DNA from: Microplitis mediator | Lineage: Eukaryota > Arthropoda > Insecta > Hymenoptera > Braconidae | Length of the DNA stretch: 64,000 bases | Direction of reading: 5' to 3' | Assembly: GCF_029852145.1 (NCBI RefSeq) | Contig: NC_079970.1 | Span: 4,092,001-4,156,000 of the forward strand | Part shown: one piece after another, positions 12,672-26,432 of the stretch | Position numbering within the stretch: the first letter of the stretch is position 1 | Layout of the letters: the number at the start of each line of letters is the position of its first letter | The notes under the pieces: generated by a model | The model's input: the letters and a program-made list of their open reading frames with translations, nothing else | The model's database searches: none | What the model was told of the DNA's origin: nothing | Made by a program: the position numbers and the translations under genes

Positions 12672-14876
12672 ATGACGACATCCTCGGAAGATGTGCTGAT
12701 GCAAGTAGGCCAAGTTCGTCACAAAAAAGGTGATGGAACTCTTTACGTAATGAATGAACGTATCGCTTGGATGGTGGACAATAAAGACACTGTGTCTGTG
12801 AGTCATAAATACGCTGATATTAAAAGTTAGTTATTGTTATTATATCCTATTTATTTATTGCATAATAATAGATAAAATTTATTTAACTTACGGTGTATTT
12901 TTTTAGTGCAAAAAATATCACCGGACGGAAAATCAAAAATTCAGTTACAAGTTGTATTACATGACGGCTCGTCGTCGACGTTTCATTTCGTAAACAGAAA
13001 TGGCCCAGCGGCACAAATAAAAGATCGGGATGATGTGAAAGAGTTGTTGCAGCAATTGCTACCTAAATTTAAACGGAAAGTCAATAAGGAACTTGAAGAA
13101 AAAAATAGGTGGAGTAATTTTTTTAATTGTTCATTCATTTACTGAATTTTAAATAATTAATTGAATGGTTTTTTTTGTCAGATTGCTGCAAGAAAACCCA
13201 ACTTTGTTACAATTATACCGTGATTTAGTAATAACACAAGTAATTACTTCAGAAGAATTCTGGAATCATCATGCAGTCGAGTATACCCAGGCAAAAAAGA
13301 GCCAACGTCAGGATATTGGAGTAAATAGTGCCTTCCTCGTAAGTATTATTTAATATTACTTTAAGAATCTGGTCTAGTCTGATGTTTAATTGATAATGTA
13401 TGAATATTTAAATTATTTAGGCTGATATAAAACCGCAAACAGACGGTTGCAATGGTTTAAAATATAACCTGACAGTAGATATAATAGAGTGTATATTCAA
13501 AACTTATCCAGCGGTGAAGCGAAAGCACCAAGAGAATGTGCCTCACAAAATGTCTGAGTCTGATTTTTGGACAAAATTTTTTCAATCTCACTATTTTCAC
13601 CGGGACCGTATTAACGCCGGGACCAAAGACCTATTTACCGAGTGTGCCAAAATTGACGATCAGGAGCTGAAAAAAGACATACAGACTGGCATCAATGATC
13701 CGCTGCTGGACATCACGTCCTTTGAAGACAAAACGACTGATGACAGTTACGAGAGCGGGTTCAGCAAAGCCGACAAGTCTTCGGGGAATGCTGTGCATCA
13801 GAGCATGATCAAGAGATTTAATCAGCACAGCATCATGGTAATGAAAGCAAACACTGCTAGGCAACAGCAACCGGGTCCCCAAGCTGCCCCGCCTCAAATT
13901 AACGGATCAGCAGCAGCGGCTGCAAAAACTCCCGCTGCTAAATCCGACGACGAGCCAAAGACCAAAAAAGTAAGTTGATTTTTTTTTTTACAACAAATCA
14001 AAATTATCATCATCAGTGTCGTTGATTTAATAAATTTAATTTTAAAATTACAGCGTAGGATACAAGAAAAAATTCAGTACAACGATTTAGACGCAAGTGA
14101 AAATACAGGAGCGTCTCTAGGAACTCCGTTAAATTTAACCCACGTCGATAGATATTTGCATGGGCCAATAGCTGGTAGCGGTTGTAACGAAACAACAGAT
14201 GATCTCCAGACAGCGTTAAGTCTATTGAAACGCGAGGCTGCCAACTGGGTCAATGGAAACACATTATCTAGACAGCCAGCTACGTCATTAATCAGTCCAG
14301 CAGCTTCGGTATCTGCCCTCGGAGAATTAACGCCCGGCGGGGCTTTAATGAAAGGCTTTCGCGAGGATAATGTCGGACGTAAGTCTGTCCATCAATTATT
14401 TATCCGATTATGATAACACTGATCCAAACCCAATAGAAGATTACGTCAAATACAATTATTTGTTTATCAACCTGATAACTTTTAACTTTTTTAGAATTGA
14501 TACCAAAGGACTTAGAGAAAGAATTGCGCAACGTCTATGTGTCACTGTGCGAGTTACTGAAACACTTTTGGCGCAGCTTCCCTCCTACGACTCCACAGCT
14601 CGAGGAAAAAGTTATCAGGATGCACGGGACCTTGCAAAGATTTCATTCGTCAAAGCTCAAGCCTTTTGAAGTAATTTTTGTTTTATTTTATTTATTTATC
14701 TAATTAATTATATCCATTGATTAATTATTATTATTATTATTATTATTATTTAGGATCGTATACAACGAGAATTTTCAGCAGTAAGCCAGCATTTAACAAG
14801 TCATTTAAATTTATTACTAAATACTGCCTACAGAAGATTCGCGGTTTGGCAGCAGAGAAAAATGCAAATGAGGTAG
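12672..14876 (+). CDS. GTF2H1: TFIIH core subunit p62 (GTF2H1 / Tfb1)
   Basis: General transcription and nucleotide-excision-repair factor subunit; its N-terminal PH domain contacts activators and XPC, and the rest assembles with XPD/XPB in TFIIH. Seven exons join in phase: 12672-12825, 12907-13108, 13182-13338, 13421-13969, 14054-14378, 14495-14670 and 14754-14876. They give 561 aa (human 548). Near-identity to the human protein is visible along the length: MTTSSEDVLMQVGQVRHKKG and ADIKMQKISPDGKSKIQLQ (PH domain), LLQQLLPKFKRKVNKELEEK, EEFWNHH (first BSD), SDFWTKFFQSHYFHRDR (second BSD), SPGGALM-like TPGGALMKG, and the C-terminal helix ending AYRRFAVWQQRKM. The start is the ATG in the caccATG context; the frame upstream is only UTR/intron. 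Nothing suggests loss of function. Confidence 0.97.
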
Positions 14877-17640
14877 CCGTGCTACGCAATTAATTAGAAA
14901 AATCTTAATAAATATAAATAATAAAATCTTAACAAATTTAAAAAAAATTTGAGGTAAATTAAATAAAAGCAATATCAGTAATCAACACATATTGCATTTT
15001 TTGTAATGTTACCGTAATTAGATTTTTAAATTAACAGTTGTGTGTCTTAAATATAAAAAAATTAATAATAATTAAAGAAAAAGAACCAAATGCGATTGCA
15101 CATATTTATGGCATATCTAATCTTTATTATTATTTATTTATAGATTTAAATATTCTCAACTTATTTTTATTGTTTTCTATATATTTAAATTAAACCGATA
15201 GACAAGTGAATATATATTTATCAGTGTTCATTTGCTTATCACTACAATGGATTAAATCAAAGACTGTAACTACTTTATTATTTTTTTTTCTGTTTTTATA
15301 AACTGTCTGACTTAAATTGCCTGCGTTTGTATTTTTTAAATTTATCTGCACCAGGTTTAAGTGTTGGATTGTTTATTATAAATTATAGTGTGTTAATTTA
15401 TGATGACAATTGGGCATATAAATTTATTATTGATGTCTAATTGTTGTTATTATTTTTTCTATTGTCATGAGTTATAAATATTGATTATTAATATTATTAT
15501 TATTATTAAACTAATTACTAAATATATTCTTACATTATTGAATTGAATTTAAAAATTATTTATTGTAGGATAAAAACACTCGGCTCTGTTTTAATTTAAT
15601 TAGAAAATTATTTACTGAAGCTATTATTAGGTCACAGTGGCCTTGATTAGGTAATAAAAGTTATCAGTTAATGATACCCATTAATAAAAAAGATAAAGAC
15701 ATATTTCATTAATCGATAATGTTTCTTACTGTTTTCTGTAGATTTTATTGGCCGAACAATTACTCGATGGCAATGCCAGTTATTTATTAATTATTTATAT
15801 ATATGAGTATTTATAACAATGGAATAATATTTTCTATGGTCCATTGTTGATAAGTTACCAGTGTTATTATCCTATCAATCATCTGGACCCCATAAAAATA
15901 AGTATTTATAGTATTTAAATTTAAATAATTGAGCATGACTGCAAAGTCTGGATTTAAAACCTGAAAAAAAGAAGGTAACGAAAAAGATTTAAGAATTGAA
16001 GAGTAAAAAAAAGGTCGAGTGTGTGTCTGTGCTACATGTCCACGTCAGAGTCTTGGTTTCGCTCGATTCAATTCCAATGGCTGTGAGAATTCGCCATGGA
16101 TTTTGTTTAAAACGAATAACTAACTCAAGGCCAAGAGAATTTTATTGTATGGGTGAGGACTGGATGTGAACATGAGAACATACCGACACGCGGCGCAGTT
16201 GGCTCATCTGAATTTATAAAGGAATAAAAAATAAGAGTAGAGGAAAATAGAGAAGATGTATAACATAAAAATAATATGACACGTGGGGTGGTATCCTTGT
16301 AGGTCTATATCATCTCTCCAATAATAACAATAATTAAGATACGCGTGTGTTAAAGACTATTTCCGCTCCAGTCCAATCCAATCCAATCCATTTGTTGTAC
16401 CTTTCTCAATAAATCCTATCGGACTCTTTGTTTATTTTTCAACACGACATGCAGGTATACCTACACTATTTCAAATACTTTTTTTATCTCCATTATATTT
16501 TTTTTACATGTCTAGAATCAACTTGTCCTGGAGTTTTTTATCACTGACATCACTGCCCAGAAAAATGCCCGAAGAAATAACTCGTTCTTTTTTTTTTTTC
16601 TTGTTTCAAATAAAATATTAACCAACTTAATTTTAATTACTCGTGTTTATGAATAATTTCAGTTCAAATAAAATTAATCGACAAAATTTGAATTATTTTT
16701 CAACTTAAAAATTCAACAATGACGTGGGTGGGTGATATATTTTTTTATCTCGGTCTGTAAAGGAAATAAAGAAAGCTTTTGTCCAGGACCAAGAATAATG
16801 TTAGTCCTGCAGGAGCAAAACCGGATCCAACTCAGGGCGAATGATTTAAAAATAAAACTCAGTAATTATTATTTGAATTTTTAAAAATTTAAACTGTCAG
16901 TGATACGTTTTATTGTTTAAAAATAAAATCCTTAGTTAAATAAATTTAAAAACTCCCGCGGATATATATTTTTGAATAATACAAAATAGATGGCGCGTAT
17001 AATTGTTGATTATAATCAAAATGGCAGCATGTTAATGGTTACTCTGAAAAGACTTTGCCCAAAGACGGACGCGTTAAATTTAACCGCGTTATTATTTAAT
17101 AATAATAATATTTTAACTAATAAAATTATTTTGCCGTACAATAATCTTACTGTATTTATGATAATACGTTAAATTGATAATTGTCAGTGATAATAAAACC
17201 TGTTGTAAATTTAAATAGTGTGTTGTCGTCAAACATTTTTTTTTTCTTTATTATTTTATCATCTCTCGTACACACTGAATTTTGGTGCGCGATGATTCGC
17301 GAAGGGTTGTAGCCATATTTACAATACCAGTATCAGTAAACTTTTACACGTATATAAATTTATTTTACATTCATAAAGGTTTTTTTTTAAATATATATAA
17401 AATTTGTTATCTTATAATTGACTACTGTGTAGACAAAAGCTCATTTAGCTTTTAATCAATTGGTTTATGCTAATACGTGTGATTATTAATGTGCAATCAG
17501 TGACATAATGATCAGTTGATGATAGCCAACGTATCTGGATGTCGTTAGTTATCTCTTTTAAAGACAAATACTTGTCAAGTTTATAAATAACATTACACGG
17601 TGTAAGTTATTATTATTTTATGATAATAAAGACAGCTAAG
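14877..17640. other. intergenic region between GTF2H1 and the QSER1-like gene
   Basis: Begins with the GTF2H1 3' UTR (AATAAA-type signals near 14907 and 14962). The remainder is AT-rich with (ATT)n tracts and a short tandem of ccaat words near 16375. No convincing coding exon or RNA gene. A 60-codon frame at 16990-17172 is AT-rich and unrelated to anything I know. Confidence 0.5.
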
Positions 17641-17965
17641 AATTCTGGACACTTTTACTTGTTCAGAACAATGACTATTTTATTGCTGGATATTTTTGCG
17701 GATTATTAATTTCTGTAAGTTAAATTTTTTTATTTGTAATTATTTTTATTTTAATTTGGAGATAATTATTTATTTAATATTTTTATTAATTGCAGATTAA
17801 TGGTGACAAGTTATTGAAATTTTTTATGTCTACATGGTTTGGAGCAGAACCACTGAAGAAACGACCAAAGATAATGTTATGTTTGACATAAATAACAATA
17901 ACAATTATTCTTTAAAAAAAGGCCTGCAAGGTGCAGGCTAGGCACAGTAGTGCCACTTTCGGGTG
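17641..17965 (+). promoter_or_regulatory. 5' UTR of the QSER1-like gene with upstream ORFs
   Basis: An upstream exon ends at a donor at 17715 (ttct followed by gtaagt), and an acceptor (ttgcag) at 17795 opens the exon that carries the main start codon at 17966. Before that start two AUGs lie in the leader. One is a five-codon uORF at 17800-17817. The other is a 21-codon uORF at 17826-17891. Both close before the main ATG, an arrangement that usually lowers translation. Confidence 0.5.
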
Positions 17966-20900
17966 ATGGATCCAGTTGGTCCATGGTAATATATTTTTTT
18001 TTTTTTATTTTATTTGGTAGTTTTTAGTTCGCTTATCACTAAATTATTTTTTTTTAGTATTTAAAAAGTAAGCAATTAGTGTAAGTGTTAATTGGGTTTT
18101 AATGTATTTTTTACAGGTACGCCTCGTACAATCGTTTGACAACAGGAACAGCCGCCGGCGCATTTCAAGCCGGCGGAGCAACAGCAAGTGGTGATTTTGT
18201 GCCTCACCATCTTGGATCACCGACGACTATTAATCAAACTTCACCATCGCCGTCGTCAACAACGTCAGTGGTGGTGCCGACTACGACCTCACAGTTGCTG
18301 CTGCAATCATCTCACACCACGGCTTCATTGGCCGGTCAATCGCCGCCATTTAATTCTGGTGGTTTTTTGTCACCGCCGCCGGTTGGTTATGACGTATTCT
18401 CACCGCTGTTTCATCATTCAAATGTCAAACAAGCCCATTATAATGTCACAACAGCCGGTGGCTCGCAACGCGGCGGTCAACCGATGGTACAGTCTCAGAC
18501 TAGTACTGTCAGTAAACAAACAACACCCGAGCCAGAAGTTGTCCCGGGTGTTGTGCGGGAAAACTATACCACCAATCAAACCTCATTCTTTGAGCACCAA
18601 TCACAAACAACCTCACCGACGACTTCCGCGTTGCCCTGGAACTCGAGCAGTTCTCAGCTACCCAGTCCGTTTGGAATTCTGCCGCACGAGAGTGTAGTTT
18701 CTCCCTCGCCAGCAGCTCCACCGGCAACTAAATCAACAAACAACAGCAATAGCTACGAAAATAATTTCAATCCTCACTTTACAACTGGACAGCCTATTGG
18801 TACTATTAATTCATACGCAACGGACAATGGTAAAAAATTATCAAGATCAGCATCACCTGTCACAATAAAATCAACATCTCCTGGTACGACGCAGTCATTT
18901 TTCCAACAAACATCGACTACATTTGATCCTGATCTTGCTGCGAGTTATTCAAATGACAACACTGCGTCAAAAGTACAATCTTCGTTGCATCAACAGCAAT
19001 CGTGTATTGTATCGACGTCAAACATCGATCATCGAGTACCGCAAACCCACTCATCACCAGTGTCAACTATATTTCAAAGCACTGGTGGCAGACCAACGGC
19101 CATTCACACGCAGGATAAAAATTCTGTGGTACAAAATCCACAGCCGGTACAAACAAAAGCACAAACTAAAGCGTACGCTGACATGGGAAATCATGACCAC
19201 CAGCGAACAGACACCAGCCTCGAAGCCAGCCAATCATCGCCCATCAGTTTCTCTATGATGGATGCACGGACTTTGAACTATGCTCCCAATACGCCCAATA
19301 ATTGTGCCAGTAATGCCAGTGGTAAAATTACCACGAGTGCGCAACGGACGCCGCCCAACACAAATCTACATCAGCAGCAGTATCATGTTATAAATCAACA
19401 GCAGAGTCAACAGCCAGCTCTGCCACCGCAACAGCAAACAACACCCTACCGACATTATTCGACAGGGTCACAAAGTGAATCAGAGTATCACCATCCCGGT
19501 AGATCAAAGTCTGCTGCATCGACTGACTCTGCGTATTCATCAAACACGTCGACGCAAAACGGACCCGACTGCGGAGTTGTTGTGCCGCGTAGACCGAGTC
19601 CTCTGCAAGCTCATTCACAGGCGAGTCCTCTCAGCCATGTACCCAGTCCGGCATATCCGATGTACAATAGTCCGATGGCGGCGATGTCATCCCCGTCCCC
19701 GCTACCTCAACACGGAGACAATAGTGCGAGTAATCAATGTGCCAATGCTCAAACATATAAAGCTATACAGCAACAGGTAACACCGCCTTCACCTCTGGAC
19801 GTCTCTGTTACCAGACCAGCCTCCCAAGGTCAGGTTGCCTACTCATCTGTAATCACCCGTGTTCTTGGTACTTCAGATAACACCAAAGCCAATTACAGCG
19901 CTGAGAATCGTAGCTACGAGCATCAAGATTTTGTACAAAGGCCAAAGCAACAACTATGTTGGGATAATAATGACACTCGACCCGCTCCTACCAACAGAAA
20001 GTTTCCAATGACTGCGTACTTGCCTAACAATGCGGAAATAAATTCTCAAACGCTGTCAAGCCAACAGCAGCAGCAGCAACTCAATATTCCCGAGCGACAG
20101 CAAGGTTACTTTGATTCAAGTCAAGTGCCACTTCAAGATCTAAGCAGTTGTCGTGCCGGCGATTCAATGAGTATTGTCAAGAATATACATCAAAGCTCGT
20201 CGTGTCAAATTCAACAACAGCAGCAGCAGCAATTGGGTGGCGTACCACAACCCGAAGATCCGCAGAAACAAGTTGAAGAGCGACAGAGAAAAATCGATCC
20301 TAGCAAAAAGAGGCGCAGCTTTGAAAAAAGCTCCATACATAGTTCGACTTTTAACGATCTCTCGTCAACAAGTACACCTGCGATGAGCGATTACCTCAGC
20401 CGAGTACCACCACCAGCTCACCATAATTCAAATCAGCAGCCGCAAAACGGCTACTTTGATTTCGAGAGATGGAATTTGGCGTCTGGCTCTAAAATGTTTA
20501 GCAGTTCTGCGGGACCCTTTGGATCCCAAAGTACTCTTCACCATGCCGGTAATTACGTTGGCAACTCGACGACTCATCAGCACCAATCACTGATGGTTTC
20601 ACATCATACTCCACCTATAAATCCTATACCTCCATACTTTCCGGCATTTCATCTACCACCTGGACACCATCCTGGTCACCATCCCCATGAGTATCACCAG
20701 TCTTCCATGGACGTCAGTTCGATCAGTTACATCGGTGACAATTCAAATTCTGGTCACCACCACCATCTTCACCATCCCCATCACCACAATTCCAGTTCAA
20801 CTGGCGGATATCAAGATTTCCGTGATGACCAACCGAAAGTTATTGTTCCAAACATCGAGGAGGAGCTGGGCTTTCTTCAGTCGAACCAGTTGCCAGTCGA

Positions 20901-23900
20901 GACTGCTAATCAGGTGAACAGGGATCTCAAGCCGGCGTGCAAAGACCCAAATTCTGGTTTCATGACAAGCTACTTGAAGTTTTTGCAGGGCGAGCGAGAA
21001 CCCTCGCCACCACCTGCGATTCGCGGAGGAAGGAAGACCACATGGAACAGGTCGAAACCTTATTTGCCACACGAGCCCATTAAATCAATCAGTGATATCA
21101 CAGCATCAGCAGCAACCAATGGAGACCTGTACAAGGGATTAAATTCGGCCAAAGAAACCCCGACAATAGACTACGCCAACGATCCACGGTACTTTCCATT
21201 GCCCAAGGAACGAAAGAAACCTTACATTGATTCCAGCGACGACGGTATTATGAGCGAGGATGATTTTCCATTTACATTAAAAAAGAACGATAAGAATAAA
21301 TTAAATAATAGTAGTAGTAATAATAATAATAACAATAATAGTAATAACAATAACAATAATATGATGACAAATGTTGATAATAATGTTGTTAAACCACCGC
21401 CTAAGAAAAAGGGACGGCCGATAAAACCCGGAGGTCCGACAGACAGAAAGAGAAAAGCCGCTGCAGCGGCTGCCGCGGCGGCTGCTGCTGATGCAGCTGC
21501 AGGTAGGCCACAAAAAAAAACTGACAATAATTTATTATTATTACCGCCTCGACGGGAAACGTCAAAACGTAAAGCTAAAGAGAAGGTTTCGACCAAACAA
21601 CTCGCTGAAAATTCCGACGATGACGAGCAGGGCGACTCTGACTCAGACCCGGCCTGGACTCCGGCAGCCAAACTCACCGGTGACGATGACGACAAGAAGA
21701 AAAAACGCGGCCGTCCGGTTATTAGTAAAAAAACTAGAAAAATGCTCGACGATGACGATTACTCGTCGAGTGATTTGATTCCGAAAAAAGGAAGAAAAAA
21801 ATCCGATCACAAAAATTCGGTATTGAAAATTGACGAAAAATTGTTGGCGTCTGTTAGCGATGAGGATATTGATATATCGCCCTTTAAGGTTTGTATATTT
21901 ATTTATTTATTTGTATATTTATTACTACTACTAGCATTAGTCATATTTATTATTCGTACTGAGTGTTAATTAAATTAGTTAATAAAAGGTTTTATAATTA
22001 TGTAGTATTTATGATAAATGGTGTATTAATTTTATTAAATGCAGCGATATATTGAGGATAATGAAACTGGGGTAATTTTTTGTTATTTTAAAGTACATAA
22101 TTATTTTGTCAAAACTTTTAAATGATTTTTATAAAAACCGTTTGCTCGGCCATTGGATTTACATCAATTGTAATAATTATATTTGTTTATATTTTTTTAG
22201 TCGGGTGAGTTTGTTGTTATCAAAGCTGAGTTGAAGGAGGAGTATCCGGCGTTGTGGAGGATAGACGGTAAAACGTTGCTACAAAAATATGAACCATTTG
22301 ATTCAAATGGCAAAACACTTTATCGTAATATTTCAACGGTAAGGTTTTTTCTTTTTAATTATAATTACATTTTTATTTATTTATAAGTTAATTAGTTAAA
22401 AATAAACATTTAATTTTAATTAGTACTCGGGTTGGACACCGCAAAATCGGCATATGTATCAACAAGTTCCGGTTAAATTTTGGCAGCAAGGAAAATTAGA
22501 AACTATTGTTGAATTTTTACGTGATGAAATGATTATTGATGACAGGTAATTATACTAATTAATTTTTTACTTTTATATTTGAAAAAAAACATTAATTAAT
22601 TATTTATTACTTTTTATTTTTTTATTTACAGAGAATGTATCAATCGGTCTATAAAAGAAAACGAAAAATACCAAGATAACTTTGAAGTTTATGTACAGAC
22701 ACTAATATCCCAAGCACTAGATTCAAATTTCCTGACTGAAATTTTCCAAGAACATGGTATAGTTTTTTAAAATTATATTTTATTTATATAATTAGAGTCT
22801 GGGAGCATAGAACTGATCTAATTTTTATTTTTAGATGAATATTTTTTGTCAAATGTTAAAATGATCGACGAAATAACGGAGGAACGTAAACGGCGACTAC
22901 TGTCGACGACTAAATGGCAAACAAATGTCGTAACAGTAATATCCACGTGGCCTTGCTTGAATGTATTGAAAGACTTGTCAAGCTCTGAGTGCAAAGGTAA
23001 ACAATGCAGTGGCTGTCAGCACAGCCAAATTCATGCTAGAGTCCTGTTGTACGGACAGCCATACAATGCTACGACATTAGAAGGTTCTCCGCCAGACCCC
23101 GCAGTGCCTCATGAAAAGGTTATTATAATTTTATCACAAAACAATCCAAGTTACTCACTGCTGAAAATTTTCCTTCTAACCAAAAACAAATTACTTGGAG
23201 TTATTGATAAGTTTACTCAATAATATGTAATATAAATTAACTTATTTATATACTTTATTTCTACATAACTTTTAATTTCCGAGTAGTAATGGTCATAAAA
23301 ATTAAAATCACAGAGTACTTTATTTTATTTTACATTAATAATTATTTTTCCATGACACCAGCATCAAAACTTAATGTATCAGTGTATCTACAGCCAGTCG
23401 AAACAAAATAACTTCAGTCTAATTCGTTATCAGCCCGCTAACTGAAGGCTTTTCGCAATTTAAACTCTGATATTTGTCATCTGTTTAATAGTAATGTCAG
23501 ACGATTCATTTTATTTATGTAAATGACTGACTTACGCTAATACTTAATCACACCACTGGTCTTAAATTAACTTATTTCTGACTGACTGCAGACACTGAAA
23601 CTTTAAGTTCCAATGCAGGTAACCATGAAAAATATGGTATGTAACTCTGGGTGAAACACGATTTAAAACTGCGGCTGATGTCAGCCAACTTGACCCTGGT
23701 CTGAAATCGTTTTGTTTCATCCCTCATCACACAATATACTATTTTATTGTCCATAAGTCAATTACTTTAATAAAATTAAAATAAAATTTAACAGGACTTT
23801 TTGCTATGTCGAGTGTGTCAAAAGAAAGTTGCTTTATTCAACAAAGTGGCGCATCAAAAATATCTCATGTTCCTCGAATGTGCTAGAAGAGTTGCTGACA

Positions 23901-25002
23901 GAAGAATAGCTGATCCTAATAAAGACACAACGACTATTCTCAATGAATTGCTGGCTGACGAAACGTGGCTCAATCAGGTAAATTATCATTATTAATGTTT
24001 TTTTTTTTACTGAGACAGAGGTACCGCTATGGCCACTTTAGGGCCAGTTTTGGACATTTTAAAAATTCAAATAAAATAATTTGTAAAATACGTAATGACA
24101 TAATTAATTTTTAAAATGCGTAAAAGATACTTTTACTCCACTGTTACAATGGAAATTTTATTAATTAAAATAAAGTACAGTAGGACCTCATTATAAGACT
24201 ACGCGTTATAAGACTCTTCCCCTCAATTTGTTGAAACCCGTTCGGAACGCTTCCCCTACCAACAACTCAATAAAAGTTTTGCGCCGAAACTTCGCTATAA
24301 GACTAACCGTCTAATTGTCTAACGACAATTACCACTAGAATCGAGATAAAATGTACATACATTAAGAGTTTAGATTAAATAATTTATTTTCATAAAGAAT
24401 ACTACAAATTTCGTGGTATCACATAATTAATTAACAGAAAATAACGACAAAATTCTGTTTATTTATGATTATATATATGATAGATTCACTCTATAATAGA
24501 GTAGAGTTGAACCGAATACATAAATAATAAAACGCAAAACAGCGATAGTCTTATAGCGAGGTTTGGGCGCAAACGCTGTTAAGCACAACGGTGGGGGTAC
24601 CTCAATTCTAAGAATTTTTCCCCTACAGCCCCGAGCTAGTCTTATAACGAGGACCTACTGTATTAAATGTCCAAAAATGGAGCAGTTGCCACAAATGGTA
24701 CTTCTGCCCTATTTATCTATGACTATTAGTTATGAAATATTTTTTTTTGTTTGCTACAGTTATTTAAAGAGGTACGAACAATTTGGGCAGAAATTGATAG
24801 CATAGAATACCAATCAAAATCAAAAGTAATAACAAATTCAAATAATTCAACATCACCACCAGAGAATCAAGACTTAAATCCCGAAGCGTCCAATGTGCCA
24901 TTAAATACAGATTTTGAAATGTCTACCCAACCAACCGAAAGTAATAACTGTTTGTTAAATCTTGATACTAATAACGAGGATATAAGTGCCAATATATCCT
25001 AG
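17966..25002 (+). CDS. QSER1/PRR12-like chromatin protein (DUF4211-type C-terminus)
   Basis: Nine coding exons join in phase: 17966-17985, 18117-21888, 22045-22071, 22201-22338, 22424-22545, 22632-22756, 22835-23118, 23795-23977 and 24760-25002, giving 1637 aa. The start is ATG in MDPVGPWYASYNRLTTG. The huge second exon is disordered and rich in Ser, Pro, Gln, His and Asn, with poly-Gln, poly-Asn and poly-Ala runs. Two AT-hook-like motifs follow (KKKGRPIKPGG near residue 1102, KKRGRPVISKK near 1203), with an acidic Ser/Asp stretch. From about residue 1274 comes a conserved folded part: GEFVVIKAELKEEYPALWRI, WTPQNRHMYQQVPVKFW, then CKGKQCSGCQ...HARV, CRVCQKKVALFN and ARRVADRRIADPNKD. This matches the DUF4211 region of QSER1 and PRR12. 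QSER1 is linked to protection of DNA from methylation in vertebrates. The role in insects is unknown; a nuclear, chromatin-associated function is inferred. The family call is from memory of the domain. Confidence 0.78.
24178..24660. mobile_element. 483-bp MITE (pogo/Tc1-mariner-like ends, TA target)
   Basis: Inserted in the last intron of the QSER1-like gene. Left end cagtaggacctcattataag; right end in reverse complement cagtaggtcctcgttataag. These are 24-bp inverted repeats with two mismatches, flanked on both sides by TA. A second, inner inverted repeat pair (ctataagacta near 24295 and tagtcttatag near 24546) lies inside. There is no transposase frame. CAGT ends with a TA duplication are typical of pogo/Tigger-related elements, so a pogo-derived non-autonomous element is the likely origin. 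Confidence 0.85.
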
Positions 25003-25960
25003 TGATTTTTATTATTTCAATAATTATAATAAGTAACGTAAGCTTTTAGAGAATCGACCTAAAACTTTATGGCATGAAAAAAAAAGACTTTGAGTAATGA
25101 TTTATCATTAACAAAACAAAAAATAATAATAATAACAACAAATAAAGTATTAGCTTATTAATATTTGGAGTTTGTTGCCTTAAAAATAAATAAAAAAATA
25201 ATAATAATAAAGTTATAATTATTAGCGACGTAAATTCAGTGATAAATTTTTTATTGGGATAAATAATAAACTCTAAAGTTTATTATTATTATTTTTGTTT
25301 TCACAATTATTTATTTAATATGAATAAAAGTTTAAATATTAAGTAAAATAGTTGATGATAAATAATGCTGGTGGTTAAATAAATATTGGACATAAAAACT
25401 GCTGCTACTAAGTCAACACGATAACACACCTCATGATATTGTGTAACATACTCATACAGTGCAACTTGATAACTAATATTATATAACAATGACAACTTTG
25501 GGTTGTCGTAAATAAATATTGTGTCTTTGGCCATTCGCATTAATTTAAAATAAAAAAATACTATAAGCTATTGATAATTTATATCACTGTGAATATAGAA
25601 TACATTAGGTATTATAATAATTAATAATGATATGATATAATGTATTTGTATTGTGCTAAATAGGTGCTAGGTATGCATAACTAAATGATAATTATCCTAG
25701 ATGATTTTGTTAATTTATCATTTAATTACATGAACTTAATCAGTAATCAATACACCGTTTTAATTGTAACTATTTAATCGCGGTGATTTGTCAATGATTA
25801 ATATAAAAACTTCCACTGTAATATATACGCATAGATTTTTAAATTCGCGTAATTGTCGAAACAAAATTTTTATCCGATTTATAATGAAAGAATATACAAA
25901 GTAATCAGTTAAATCTATTTAGTTGATTGAATACTTCTTAGTTCAAATTAGAAGTTTGAA
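25003..25960. other. 3' flank of the QSER1-like gene
   Basis: AT-rich 3' UTR and intergenic sequence with AATAAA-type signals (for example near 25141). No coding exon or RNA gene recognised. Confidence 0.5.
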
Positions 25961-26432
25961 CGGGAGAATTTTCAGACAGTGCCGCCCCCCCTCACACTAT
26001 TTATAAAATATTCGATGATTTTTAATTGTAATGATCGTATTAAAATTTTGATAATTAATTAAAGACAGGCAACGTCGTTACAATTTTGTCTAGACATGGA
26101 TTTTTGAAAAAATTACTCAGTTGATATCAATTTAAAGTTAACAGGAAGTTGGAAAATAAATTTCGGTAAAGTTTTCATGTCAACATTTTAATTTTGGATG
26201 TCAAATTTTTTAGACCAAAATTTATTTCAGAATTTCGTTTAAATCTTAATTGGTAACAACAGAGTAATTTTTTAAAAATCTATATCTCTGAAATTGTAAC
26301 TGCGGTGATATTTTTTAAATTAATACTTTAATTTTTTTGAAATTAATTAATTAAATTTTAATACTTTTATGACAGTTCAATATCATTGAATATTTTTAAA
26401 AAGTGGGGGGGGGGGCACTGTCTGAGAATGCC
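25961..26432. mobile_element. foldback/MITE-like element with C/G-run termini
   Basis: The left end contains ttcagacagtgccgcccccc and the right end, in reverse complement, contains ctcagacagtgccccccccc. The intervening ~430 bp is AT-rich and non-coding. The inverted termini and lack of coding capacity suggest a non-autonomous DNA element. Target-site duplication not established. Confidence 0.6.

Noticed and set aside
18188..18697. 169-codon frame overlapping the QSER1-like gene
   Set aside because: Alternate frame of the Ser/Pro/Gln-rich exon; its His/Arg richness comes from shifted CAC/ACC codons.
21222..21695. 157-codon minus-strand frame with poly-Leu and poly-Ala
   Set aside because: Shadow of the poly-Asn and poly-Ala tracts in the QSER1-like exon.
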